A DNA stretch of 64,000 nt from Desulfobaculum sp044987625 (lineage in GTDB: Bacteria; Desulfobacterota; Desulfovibrionia; Desulfovibrionales; Desulfovibrionaceae): contig NZ_JBJDSB010000001.1 of NCBI RefSeq assembly GCF_044987625.1, positions 124,001-188,000 of the forward strand. Reading direction: 5' to 3'. The first letter of the stretch is position 1. Every line of letters starts with the position of its first letter. Both the position numbers and the translations under genes were made by a program. This document shows, in pieces, positions 1 through 8,733 of this stretch. The notes under the pieces were generated by a model. It saw only the letters and a list, made by a program, of their open reading frames with translations. It was not told where the DNA came from and did not search any database.

Positions 1-636
1 GACTACATGCATGTTGCTCTCTTCATGTCCAAAAACTTCTTGGAAAGCATTTTTGGGCAAGGTTCCTATACGAATCTAAAGAAAGTACTCCAGAACATAA
101 AAGACACCAGCGGAGCACCAACGCTTGCCGCAGGAATCGCCAGCGCAGAATGCATGAAATGCGTCAAATGCTTTATTGAAAACAAGGGTTGCATTACGGG
201 AAACGACCTGTATGCAAAGTACTCCATCCTTGAATTTTTCTTCAAAGCAGTACGCAGTGCGGAAACACAAAAGAAAAGCATCCCCGCAAGCTTCATGGAT
301 GATGAGATACAAAAAATTCAAGATTTAAAGAACGAAATTGAGCAGTGCTTTTTGATGATAGACAATGCCCGGGAGCTTTATTCCAAGGTTGGGATGAACC
401 GCTCAAAAATTAACCAAGGGTTCAAACACCTTTATGGCGTGAGCGTTGCGAAGTTCGTCCACAAGTGCAAAATGGAATATGCCTACTCCATGCTCAAAGA
501 ACGAAAAATGAATGTCAGCCAATGCGCATTCGCTGTGGGGTATTCCAATGTTGGCCACTTTATCAGCGCTTACAAAAAACTATATGGCATTACTCCAAAG
601 CAAACCATGCGACAAATGCAGGAGCTTGCAATATAA
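1..636 (+). CDS. AraC-family transcriptional regulator, 5' end outside the window
   Basis: C-terminal part of an AraC/XylS-type activator. The reading frame is open to the first base of the window, so the true start lies upstream; the visible part is about 211 residues, while PchR/YbtA-like regulators are usually near 300. The last ~95 residues carry the two helix-turn-helix units: a first helix region around 'SKINQGFKHLYG' and the family signature region around 'AFAVGYSNVGHFISAYKKLYGI'-like sequence ending in 'TPKQ'. It converges on the thioesterase end of the NRPS/PKS operon and is separated from it only by a hairpin. By analogy with PchR and YbtA it may activate the adjacent locus, possibly with the product as co-inducer. 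The family call is firm; the target is inferred from position. Confidence 0.85.
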   Translation, partial: DYMHVALFMSKNFLESIFGQGSYTNLKKVLQNIKDTSGAPTLAAGIASAECMKCVKCFIENKGCITGNDLYAKYSILEFFFKAVRSAETQKKSIPASFMDDEIQKIQDLKNEIEQCFLMIDNARELYSKVGMNRSKINQGFKHLYGVSVAKFVHKCKMEYAYSMLKERKMNVSQCAFAVGYSNVGHFISAYKKLYGITPKQTMRQMQELAI

Positions 637-639
637 CTT

Positions 640-672
640 AGTAGCCATCAGAACTTCGTACTGATGGCTACT
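640..672. terminator. Bidirectional hairpin between regulator and thioesterase
   Basis: A perfect 12-bp inverted repeat (640-651 against 661-672) with a 9-nt loop lies in the 42-bp gap between two convergent genes. It has no strong T-run on either side, so it is a plausible but not classical intrinsic terminator. Confidence 0.6.
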
Positions 673-678
673 TCGCGT

Positions 679-1473
679 TTACGCCGTGTTGCTTTCTGCT
701 CCAACGACCAAGGAAGACGTATGCCGCCGAATGTGCTGGGCTAAAACGCCCGGCACATTGTTTTCCGCTTCGTAAAGATAAAAGTGCCCGCCAGGGAAGA
801 GCTTCACGCTGCACGCCCCCGTCGTCAGCTCCTCCCATCGCCCGAGGAGATGACAAGGCGAATCCTGATCACTGTCGCCGCAATAGACGCAAATGGGACA
901 TGTCACAGGTGGCCCAGCCGCGGACACATGCGTTTCTACAAGACGAAAGTCATCCCGCACCACGGGCAACAATTCATTGAGGAAATCTTTGTTTTGGAGA
1001 ACCTCCTCCGGCGTGCCGCCCAATCTGCGCAATTCGTCAAGCAAGCACTCCGTGGACGCCTGGTGCATCTGCTTAAAGTCCTGCTGGATATGTGGGGGAT
1101 ACCTTCCGGAGACAAACAGCGTTGAAGGTGGGCGTTCCCCTTGCCTTTCAAGTTGCCTCACAGTCTCCAGAGCTACAATGCTCCCAAGGCTGTGCCCGAA
1201 GATATAATACTCCCCTGCGGGCATACATGCCGCTATACCCTGCGCCGCCATTTTGGCCGCAAAGGCAACCGAAGAACAATACGCCTCGGCCATACGGCGT
1301 CCGCGCCCGGGTAATTCCATAGGATATATCGTCACGCATCCTGCCAACGGACTGTGCCATTGGCGATAGATATCGGCGCTTCCTCCTGCGTGAGCAAAAC
1401 AAAACAGCGGCGGGCCTGATAGCTGTCCTGACCCCACTTCCGGCAACCACGCAGCTCTTTCCGCATCAGACAT
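679..1473 (-). CDS. Type II (discrete) thioesterase of the NRPS/PKS locus
   Basis: Alpha/beta hydrolase of 264 residues, the normal size for type II thioesterases (GrsT, YbtT, PchC). The nucleophile elbow GHSLG has its serine near residue 95, and the catalytic His lies in 'PGGHFYL' near the C terminus. Such enzymes remove misprimed or stalled acyl groups from carrier proteins. No cis TE domain exists in any synthetase here, so this protein could also release the finished product. I chose the ATG at 1473, not the longer frame, because an excellent ribosome site (AAGGAGGGAGG) precedes it and it overlaps the upstream methyltransferase stop by 8 bp. It is the last gene of the left operon. Confidence 0.9.
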   Translation of the reverse strand: MSDAERAAWLPEVGSGQLSGPPLFCFAHAGGSADIYRQWHSPLAGCVTIYPMELPGRGRRMAEAYCSSVAFAAKMAAQGIAACMPAGEYYIFGHSLGSIVALETVRQLERQGERPPSTLFVSGRYPPHIQQDFKQMHQASTECLLDELRRLGGTPEEVLQNKDFLNELLPVVRDDFRLVETHVSAAGPPVTCPICVYCGDSDQDSPCHLLGRWEELTTGACSVKLFPGGHFYLYEAENNVPGVLAQHIRRHTSSLVVGAESNTA

Positions 1474-2707
1474 ATCCGCCTCCCTCCTTCCCTCCACACG
1501 AGGTTGCTTTATCCAAATCGTTTTGTGCTGTGTCAAACTGCACAATCAGCGATGCTCCATCCATATGATCAAGGCGAATATCAGCCGTCATGCCATGCTG
1601 CGTTGCCAAAGCGATTAACTCCTCGGGAGAAACGCCCCGATGCTGAAGCAAACATCCATCTGCGGCGTCAACCATTGCAACCGCAGCAGCAAGCGAAACA
1701 TTAGGGCCAAAGCGCTCACCGAACATAATTTCATAAACACAGCGTTCTTTATAGGTTCTGGAATCGGGGATGCCTGTAACACGCACTCCCCGTGTCCACG
1801 CTGAACTGTGCTTCGGCAAACGGACAAGACGTTCGTCAAGCACATCCCAAGCACCATGCGAAGCTGCAATATCAGCCCATGAAACCACTGTCCCGGTATC
1901 CAAAGCTACAGACTGCTCCCCAACTAGCGTCACATCGTAACGAAACTTCATAAGTTCATTACAGGACGACCCCATTTTGGGTCTGGTAATGCCCCTCATC
2001 TGCGCAAGGCGTTTCCCCGGCAAGGCATGCCAAAACGCTGGAGACAACAACAACTCATCCTCAGCGGCCAGTGAATCAAATGCCCTGCGAAATTCTGTCG
2101 CTGTCGTGTGTTCCGGAAGCTGATGCAAAAGTCGAGACACACGATACAAATTCGCCGTGTCTGCATTTCGCACGTCTCCGACAAACACCTTACCCCCACT
2201 GCGCAAGCGCTCCAAACCTTGCTCCAAGGCGCGCTGCAGATATTCCACATCAGGGAAATATTGCACAACGGAGTTGTAAACGAGGGCATGAAACTCCTCC
2301 CCACCTATGGCGCCAAGGTCCGCAGCTTCTGCCTGGCATAAGTCAAGATCAAGCAGTTCCAACTGCTCGGGTGGCAATTTTTCAACAGCCTCACACACGC
2401 GGTGCAAGGCCGCAGACGAAAAATCCACTCCAACATAACGCGTGCACTCGCATGCCAAATTCAACAAAACGAGGCCGTGTCCACAGCCAATTTCCAAGAT
2501 AGATTCGGCGTGAAGGCTTCGAATGGCGTCCAAGGTATTGTTCAACCACTGCCGCATCTCTTCTTGCGGGATAGGATCCCCGGTGCACGCACTTTTCCAC
2601 AAGGAAAAATCCTCTCCGGCCGACGCGCCGCTTCCCATATGCTGATATGTTTCATCATAGACCGAAGCCCACTGGCGGAGCCTTTCTTGGCGTTCCTGTT
2701 CTGTCAT
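1466..2707 (-). CDS. Discrete SAM-dependent methyltransferase, NRPS/PKS type
   Basis: 413 residues with a Rossmann SAM-binding motif I (EIGCGHG, residues 72-78) and an acidic motif II region ('YVGVDFS'). It is larger than simple class I methyltransferases and has a C-terminal extension of about 120 residues, as in methyltransferase domains normally embedded in synthetases. It starts 1 bp after the stop of the Cy-A-PCP gene and overlaps the thioesterase gene, so translation is coupled. The likely role is C- or N-methylation of a carrier-bound intermediate in trans; in pyochelin/yersiniabactin enzymes the equivalent activity sits inside the synthetase. The substrate cannot be read from sequence. 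Confidence 0.8.
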   Translation of the reverse strand: MTEQERQERLRQWASVYDETYQHMGSGASAGEDFSLWKSACTGDPIPQEEMRQWLNNTLDAIRSLHAESILEIGCGHGLVLLNLACECTRYVGVDFSSAALHRVCEAVEKLPPEQLELLDLDLCQAEAADLGAIGGEEFHALVYNSVVQYFPDVEYLQRALEQGLERLRSGGKVFVGDVRNADTANLYRVSRLLHQLPEHTTATEFRRAFDSLAAEDELLLSPAFWHALPGKRLAQMRGITRPKMGSSCNELMKFRYDVTLVGEQSVALDTGTVVSWADIAASHGAWDVLDERLVRLPKHSSAWTRGVRVTGIPDSRTYKERCVYEIMFGERFGPNVSLAAAVAMVDAADGCLLQHRGVSPEELIALATQHGMTADIRLDHMDGASLIVQFDTAQNDLDKATSCGGKEGGGYV

Positions 2708-2708
2708 T

Positions 2709-5700
2709 CTATGCGTCCTGCGCGGCGTGAGGTGATGGGGAGTTACCAACGAGACGTTCAAGGATGGCATTCACCACCCCCTCAACCGTTGGGGTGGTAA
2801 AGAAGACGGAAAGCGGCAGAGGCACAGGGATAACCTCTCGAATGCGCCCAATTATCTGCATTGCACGCAGGGAATCCCCCCCTGATTGGAAAAAGTTGGC
2901 ATCCAAATGCGGATCCTGCATCCCAAGCACATCGCCCCAGTGATGCGCAACAAGCTTTTCCAAGGGCGTCTCTGCAAAGCGCAGGGAAGAACCAGAGGCG
3001 GCGCACTGCTGCTTCGCTTTGTCCGCAAGGATATGTTCTATGGTCTTTCTGTCCACTTTGCCATTGGCGGTTACCGGAGTCTCATCACCCATCGCCCAAA
3101 GACGCGGGATCATGGTCAGAGGTAAGGTTTTTTGCAAACGATGCGACAACTCCTCGGGAACCAGCTGCACGCCGTCTGTCTCCACCCAAACTCCCAGACT
3201 TTCCCGCTTCTCATCTCCACGGCTCTGCGTATTGATGCAGACCGGCATAAGCACAGCGCGCGTTACGCCGGGGCATGCGGCAAGCGCGGACTCTACTTCG
3301 GCGGGATTGAATCTGTACCCTCCGATGTTTACTTGAAAATCACTCCGGCCCAAAATCTCCACAATCCCACCAGGCCGATACCGCCCCATGTCCCCAGTTC
3401 TATACAACCGTTCTCCAGTGCGAGGGTGCGTCGCAAACGCACGCTCATCCGGGCTTGTCGTATGCATGCACACGCCAACGCCGGAGCAATAGAGATCTCC
3501 CGGAACCCAGTCGGGCAACTCATTAAGCGCAGCATCCATGACATAATACGAATTGTTGGCGATGGGCATCCCATAAGGAATTGAAGCCCACTCCGGATGC
3601 TCTCCCTGTACCGGATACAGGATGTTCCAGAGGGTAGTTTCCGTGGGGCCACCGCAGGAATAGAGTTGGGCTCCCGGACACACAGTCTCAACATTGGCTG
3701 GCGTATCCGGAGGTATCCAATCTCCTCCCAGAATATGAAGACGCAGCGGCAACTGCACACCCTGCGCCATGCAATGCTTCATAAGCGCGGTATGAAATCC
3801 GGGCACGCTGTTCCAAATGGTTACGCCATGCCGGACAATACACTCAACCCAATGCTTAGGCTCATAGGCCCTTTCCGGATCAAGGGTGACGATGGAGGCT
3901 CCTGCCGTTAACGCGCCGAAGACATCATACATCGCCATATCATGATGCATGGCCGTCACAGCAAGAAACGTATCGGCGGCCGTCACGTCAAAACGCCTAT
4001 TTGAATGGCAAATAGCGTTCAACAACCCCTGCTGGCCAATAGTGACTGCCTTGGGCTTTCCCGTCGTTCCAGACGTCGACATCACATATGCTGCCGTATG
4101 GGGCGCGCACAGCTGTTCGCTCTGTTCTGTGCCGCCCCCCCCCACAGCAGCGCTGGTAGCCTGCGAGCCAAACACATACATCGGCAGAGATAATTTTTGC
4201 GCGGTCGCGCTATGTGCATCGTCCGCAACGAGAGCGATGGCGCCGCCGATATTTACAAGAGTTTGAAGCCGTTCATCAGGACAAGAGACGTCAAGCGGCA
4301 TAAAAGGCCTGCCCGCCGCCATCACGGCAAGGGCCGCGGCAAGAGCATGCCACCCGCGCCGCATAAGAATCGCAACGCATCCTCCATGGGGCGGCAACGC
4401 CTCCGAAGCACCATCACAATTGCGCACCAAACGCTTCACCTGCTGAGCAACGCGTCCAACTTCTTCTCGCAAAGTCCGGTAGGAAACGGCGTCATCGCCG
4501 CACAAAACAGCTATACGATCCGGGCGGGCTTTGGCCTGCTGGTCGAACAACGCCACAAGGTCTGTATTCGGCAGCGCTTCCGGAGGAGCGGCCGCCGCCT
4601 GCCGCGCCTCATACTGCGCGGCGGGCAACTTCGCCAAACGTTCGCACTCCCACGCCTCCTTGTTTGTCGCCAGCTGGCGAACAACGCGCGTGAACTCCTG
4701 AAACATCGCATCGACCAAACCATCGGGAAACTCATCATCTCTGGAATCCCAATATATGTGCAACCGTCCGGAAAAGATCGAAAAAACGCAATCTAGATGC
4801 ACCTGAGGTGTCGACCCATAAAGCCGGCGCAACGTACCAATGGGTCGAATGCGCTCATCCAGCCCATCCCCACCCGAACTGTCGTCCGGCATAGCCGTGA
4901 AAACAACAGGCATAGCCGCAGCCTCAGCATCTCCCTTTATCCGCGCTAATTCACGCAGCAAAGACATACCGGAAACCCGGCCATGCCGCAGACTCGTCCA
5001 CGTCTCCTCCTGAAACTTTCGAGCCTTGTCCTGAAAAGACGCTCCGGAATCGTTAACTTCCAGCAACGTAAACGAAGCAAATTCGCCAATAATGTTGTTG
5101 ATGTCGGGATGCCAACTCAAATCCCTATTGAAGCGGGGCGCATTCAGGGTAAAACGGCTGGTTCCGCTCCACAGGGCCAGCACTTCACCATATGCAGCTC
5201 CTAGCGCAGAGGCATAGGACACCCCCTGCGCAGCGCAACGGCGATTTAAACTTGACGTATCGTCAACTGACAACACGCTCTCCCGTCTGGTCACGGCAGT
5301 ATCTTTGTCGGTGGGAATCAAAGGACTGCGCTTCGGCAGGGACGGGGCCGAAGCCATCTCATGAAGCCTCGCCTTCCAGTAGTTGTCGCTTTTGATATAT
5401 TCTGCGCCCTGCTGCGAACGCTCCAGTGCGGCCATATAATCACGAAAAGTCATACGCAAAGCTGGCAGATCAGCCTGCGGGGAGGCATACAGCGCCCCCA
5501 ATTCCTCAAAAATAATCTGAAAGCTCCGCCCATCAATGGCCCATTGATCAAGCCGAAAATGCAACCGTCCAACACCGGATGCCCCCATGCGGCTAAACCG
5601 TACCTCTGACTGTGGCCAGCGTGACAGGTCGCTAACCGTAGCGATCATTTCCTCTGCGATGTCCTGAAGACGCCGCTCCTGCGCACTGGCATCAAGGTGA

Positions 5701-6083
5701 CTCAAATCCTCCTCACGGACGGGAAAGGGGGGAGGCGTCTGCAAAATGCGCTGTTGCCCATTTTCAAGCACCACGGCCCGAAGCATGGGATGCCTCTCCA
5801 CAAGGACATTCAGAGCCTGCTCCAGACGGCCCACGTCCAAAGCTGGGCAGTCAATCTCCACATAACTCTGCATGGCGATCCCGCCACCGCCAATATCCTT
5901 ATCTCTTCCTATCCAATACGCCTGCTGCATATCGCTCAAAGCAAACGGCTCGGACTGCGGACCGGGAGCAGGCTGAACGAACCATTGGACGGCCTGCTCC
6001 TTTTTCCTTTTGGCCTTCAAGGCAAGGGCATTTAATTTTCCCATGCCCGACACGGCTGTTCCTGAAGAATGGTCTGACTGCAT
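2709..6083 (-). CDS. NRPS module Cy-A-PCP, probably cysteine-type
   Basis: 1124 residues. A heterocyclisation domain opens the protein: it has the Cy signature DxxxxDxxS (D179, D184, S187 in 'LDQWAIDGRS') in place of HHxxxDG. An adenylation domain follows with core A3 'TSGTTGKPKA', 'YRTGD' and 'NGKVDR', then a PCP with 'GGDSL'. By-eye A-domain code: D-M-Y-N-I-G-C-L-W-K, close to the cysteine code D-L-Y-N-L-S-L-I-W-K of HMWP2/PchE. Cy and A together predict incorporation and cyclisation of Cys (or Ser/Thr) to a thiazoline/oxazoline. No methyltransferase or oxidase is embedded. I chose the ATG at 6083, preceded by a G-rich ribosome site and 13 bp after the PKS stop; a start at 6158 would overlap the PKS gene by 62 bp. 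Confidence 0.9.
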   Translation of the reverse strand: MQSDHSSGTAVSGMGKLNALALKAKRKKEQAVQWFVQPAPGPQSEPFALSDMQQAYWIGRDKDIGGGGIAMQSYVEIDCPALDVGRLEQALNVLVERHPMLRAVVLENGQQRILQTPPPFPVREEDLSHLDASAQERRLQDIAEEMIATVSDLSRWPQSEVRFSRMGASGVGRLHFRLDQWAIDGRSFQIIFEELGALYASPQADLPALRMTFRDYMAALERSQQGAEYIKSDNYWKARLHEMASAPSLPKRSPLIPTDKDTAVTRRESVLSVDDTSSLNRRCAAQGVSYASALGAAYGEVLALWSGTSRFTLNAPRFNRDLSWHPDINNIIGEFASFTLLEVNDSGASFQDKARKFQEETWTSLRHGRVSGMSLLRELARIKGDAEAAAMPVVFTAMPDDSSGGDGLDERIRPIGTLRRLYGSTPQVHLDCVFSIFSGRLHIYWDSRDDEFPDGLVDAMFQEFTRVVRQLATNKEAWECERLAKLPAAQYEARQAAAAPPEALPNTDLVALFDQQAKARPDRIAVLCGDDAVSYRTLREEVGRVAQQVKRLVRNCDGASEALPPHGGCVAILMRRGWHALAAALAVMAAGRPFMPLDVSCPDERLQTLVNIGGAIALVADDAHSATAQKLSLPMYVFGSQATSAAVGGGGTEQSEQLCAPHTAAYVMSTSGTTGKPKAVTIGQQGLLNAICHSNRRFDVTAADTFLAVTAMHHDMAMYDVFGALTAGASIVTLDPERAYEPKHWVECIVRHGVTIWNSVPGFHTALMKHCMAQGVQLPLRLHILGGDWIPPDTPANVETVCPGAQLYSCGGPTETTLWNILYPVQGEHPEWASIPYGMPIANNSYYVMDAALNELPDWVPGDLYCSGVGVCMHTTSPDERAFATHPRTGERLYRTGDMGRYRPGGIVEILGRSDFQVNIGGYRFNPAEVESALAACPGVTRAVLMPVCINTQSRGDEKRESLGVWVETDGVQLVPEELSHRLQKTLPLTMIPRLWAMGDETPVTANGKVDRKTIEHILADKAKQQCAASGSSLRFAETPLEKLVAHHWGDVLGMQDPHLDANFFQSGGDSLRAMQIIGRIREVIPVPLPLSVFFTTPTVEGVVNAILERLVGNSPSPHAAQDA

Positions 6084-6096
6084 AAAAGGCCCCCCG

Positions 6097-8733
6097 CTAT
6101 ATGGACAACTCTGGCGCGGCTTCAAGTTGTTCGGCAATTGTTTGAATAAGCCCTTCAACCGTTCGAGCCTCCATAAAGGCGCTCATGGTAAGCTCCACGC
6201 CAAGCTGTAATTCAATATCTGCAAGTATCCGCAAAGCCGTCATAGACGTTCCGCCTGCGTGGAAAAAATCGTCGTTTGTACCCAATGTCTCTAGGCCCAA
6301 GGCGTCTCGCCAAATTGTCAGCATAAGCTGTTCAATCGGTGCGCCGTCGTCAGCAGCGTCCGATGCGGAAGCCTGCGGTGCGGGTGTAGGCTCGTCAAAC
6401 TCCAGCGGTAGCCAATATCTCTCCGGTGCAAAGGCATAGCCAGGCAAGGAAGCGTACTGCGGCTTCTCACTGACGGAAAAGGGGGAAACACCTCTCAGGA
6501 AAAGCTCGCCAAGCGCAATGTCCCAACTTTGAACAAATGAAGCGTCCAGATCAGAGAAATCAACCACAACAGCATGTTCAGATGAAGGCGACTTCTCTTC
6601 GCCTGCGGCCTTGGCGGTCAACCGATACTTCAGGAAAACAACGGGCAGTCCGTCTGCAATGTTTATGTCTTCCGCCTTGGCGAAATACGGCACCACAGTC
6701 GAATCACTCTTTTCCCCAAACGGGGGTCTGTATGGCTCTGTCGGGGAAAGGGACAACTCCCGCAAACTCTTCTCCCGCGAAAGGATTTTGGCTTGGCACG
6801 TCCCTGCAACCTCACCCATGCAGCATTCTGCCACACCGCCAACTGGCAGTTCCATCGCACGCACAAGCTCAGTCAAAGCATGTCCCAATGCGAGGGCCAA
6901 ACGTTCAAGGCACAACGCGTCCTTCTCCAACACAGGTAGAGACGACACCACATCTTCCACCGCAATTTCATATTCTTGGAGGAAGAACGTAAAGACACCA
7001 TGCAATTCTGGATATTCGCGGATCAGTTTCATCGCCAAGGCAACCAGACGACTTGGGGAGAGCTGTGAGTAGTCTGACAGAAGAACAACAAGACGAACCG
7101 CTTGCGCAGGCTGAGCCGTGCGGACGCGTCCTTCGCGCAGGGCCAAAGCCGCTTCACCTGCGCTGGCGGCCATAAGCATCGCCCTATGGGAAAAATGCTT
7201 TCGTTGACCGCGCAAAACAGCGCTCACTGCGGCAATGTCGGCATTGGCGTTGTCGGAGAACCACGTCTCAAAGACCTGAAGCTGCCTCTGTAGCCCTGCC
7301 TCATCTGGCGCGCTGAACATCAAGGGATGCTCCCTTGGCACGCCCGTCATGCTGGCATCAGCCTCACAACTATGGGCGCACCTCCCCAAAGCAGAGTCGC
7401 GCCGCGCCCAGTCGGGAGTCCGCTCAACAACCATATGGCAGTTGGTGCCTCCAAAGCCGAAAGAACTGACGCCCACTAGTCGAGGCATATCGCGAGGCCA
7501 GTCCATGCCCTCAACACAAAGCTGAAACGGGCTGCCGTCAATGGACATCTCCGGATTGCACTTGCTGTAGTAGGCAAGAGGCGGCATGTAGTCATGCTCC
7601 AGCATAAGCGCGGCCTTCATAAGCGACGCTGTTCCGGCGGCGATATTCAGGTGCCCGATATTGCCCTTTACGGAACCGATGCGGCAGGGGTGCGCCCTTG
7701 GTTCATCAAAGGCCGCGCACAGTCCCGCGAATTCAACAGGGTCACCCAGCTTGGTACCTGTGCCATGGGCCTCTATATAGCTTATGTCCGCACTGCTAAC
7801 GGAAGCGGACCTGTGCGCCATACGGATGACAGACTCCTGCCCCTTAACACTGGGTGCGGTATACCCGGCCTTTCGTGCGCCATCGTTATTCACTCCATAG
7901 CCGCGTATAACCGCATGAATATGGTCCCCGTCGTTTATGGCATCATCCAGCCTTCGTAGCAGCAAGGCGCAGACGCCTTCGCCCATGATGGTGCCGCTGG
8001 CGGTGGCGTCAAAGGGGCGGCAATACCCGTCAGGCGAAAGAATTCCGCCCGGCTCAGCCCAATAGCCCCAATGCCGGGGGCTGAAGACGGAAGCCGTAAC
8101 GACCAAAGCGGCATCGCAACTGTAATCCAGCAAATTCTGGCAGCCCGTTGCCGCCGCAACAAGTCCGGTGGAGCAAGCGGTATTGATATTCACGCTTGGC
8201 CCGGTAAGGTTCAGTTTGTGTGAGATCCACGTACTATTGAACCCTTGGCCGCTCAGGACCAAATTTTGACCAAACGCAGCCCCCAAGTGGTCCCTAACCG
8301 AGGGGCGCGTATGAAAGAGCCAATAAAAGCTCTGTGCCGCACCGGCAAACACACCCGTAATTCCTGCACGCTCCTCACCCGGAACATGCCCCGCATCCTC
8401 AAAGGCATGCCACGATGTTTCCAGCATCAACCGCAACTGCGGATCAAGAGCAAGCGCCTCAGCCGGAGTAAACCCAAAAAAGTCGGCATCAAACTCCTCC
8501 GCCCGCTCAAGCTGAGCTGTGACCGGCACATGACAAGGGTGCTCCTTAATTTGTGACGGGCACTCCATAGCTATCAGTTCGGCTTGTGTCATGCGGTGCA
8601 CCGTTTCACGTCCATCACGCACAACATCCCATAACGCTTCGACAGCATTGGCACCACGAAAGCGCCCTGCCATGCCGACAAGAGCTACGGCATTAACATA
8701 TTCTTCCTGTTCCCAAGGGGCGGTAGCACTCAT
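6097..8733 (-). CDS. Type I polyketide synthase module KS-AT(degenerate)-ACP
   Basis: 878 residues. The ketosynthase (about 14-440) looks intact: Cys187 in 'NTACSTG', His323 in 'EAHGTGT', His361 in 'KGNIGHLN'. The region of about 545-660 aligns by eye to the first part of an acyltransferase, but GQGxQ reads 'LSDYSQ' and the GHSxGE elbow reads 'ECCMGE', so the nucleophilic serine is lost. The second half of the AT is missing; the frame passes quickly to a post-AT linker ('LPGYAFAPERYW') and an ACP with S830 in 'HAGGTS'. No KR, DH or ER is present. The malonyl group must come from a trans-acting AT, or the KS does something other than classical extension. It shares an ATGA overlap with the upstream synthetase. 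Confidence 0.9.
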   Translation of the reverse strand: MSATAPWEQEEYVNAVALVGMAGRFRGANAVEALWDVVRDGRETVHRMTQAELIAMECPSQIKEHPCHVPVTAQLERAEEFDADFFGFTPAEALALDPQLRLMLETSWHAFEDAGHVPGEERAGITGVFAGAAQSFYWLFHTRPSVRDHLGAAFGQNLVLSGQGFNSTWISHKLNLTGPSVNINTACSTGLVAAATGCQNLLDYSCDAALVVTASVFSPRHWGYWAEPGGILSPDGYCRPFDATASGTIMGEGVCALLLRRLDDAINDGDHIHAVIRGYGVNNDGARKAGYTAPSVKGQESVIRMAHRSASVSSADISYIEAHGTGTKLGDPVEFAGLCAAFDEPRAHPCRIGSVKGNIGHLNIAAGTASLMKAALMLEHDYMPPLAYYSKCNPEMSIDGSPFQLCVEGMDWPRDMPRLVGVSSFGFGGTNCHMVVERTPDWARRDSALGRCAHSCEADASMTGVPREHPLMFSAPDEAGLQRQLQVFETWFSDNANADIAAVSAVLRGQRKHFSHRAMLMAASAGEAALALREGRVRTAQPAQAVRLVVLLSDYSQLSPSRLVALAMKLIREYPELHGVFTFFLQEYEIAVEDVVSSLPVLEKDALCLERLALALGHALTELVRAMELPVGGVAECCMGEVAGTCQAKILSREKSLRELSLSPTEPYRPPFGEKSDSTVVPYFAKAEDINIADGLPVVFLKYRLTAKAAGEEKSPSSEHAVVVDFSDLDASFVQSWDIALGELFLRGVSPFSVSEKPQYASLPGYAFAPERYWLPLEFDEPTPAPQASASDAADDGAPIEQLMLTIWRDALGLETLGTNDDFFHAGGTSMTALRILADIELQLGVELTMSAFMEARTVEGLIQTIAEQLEAAPELSI

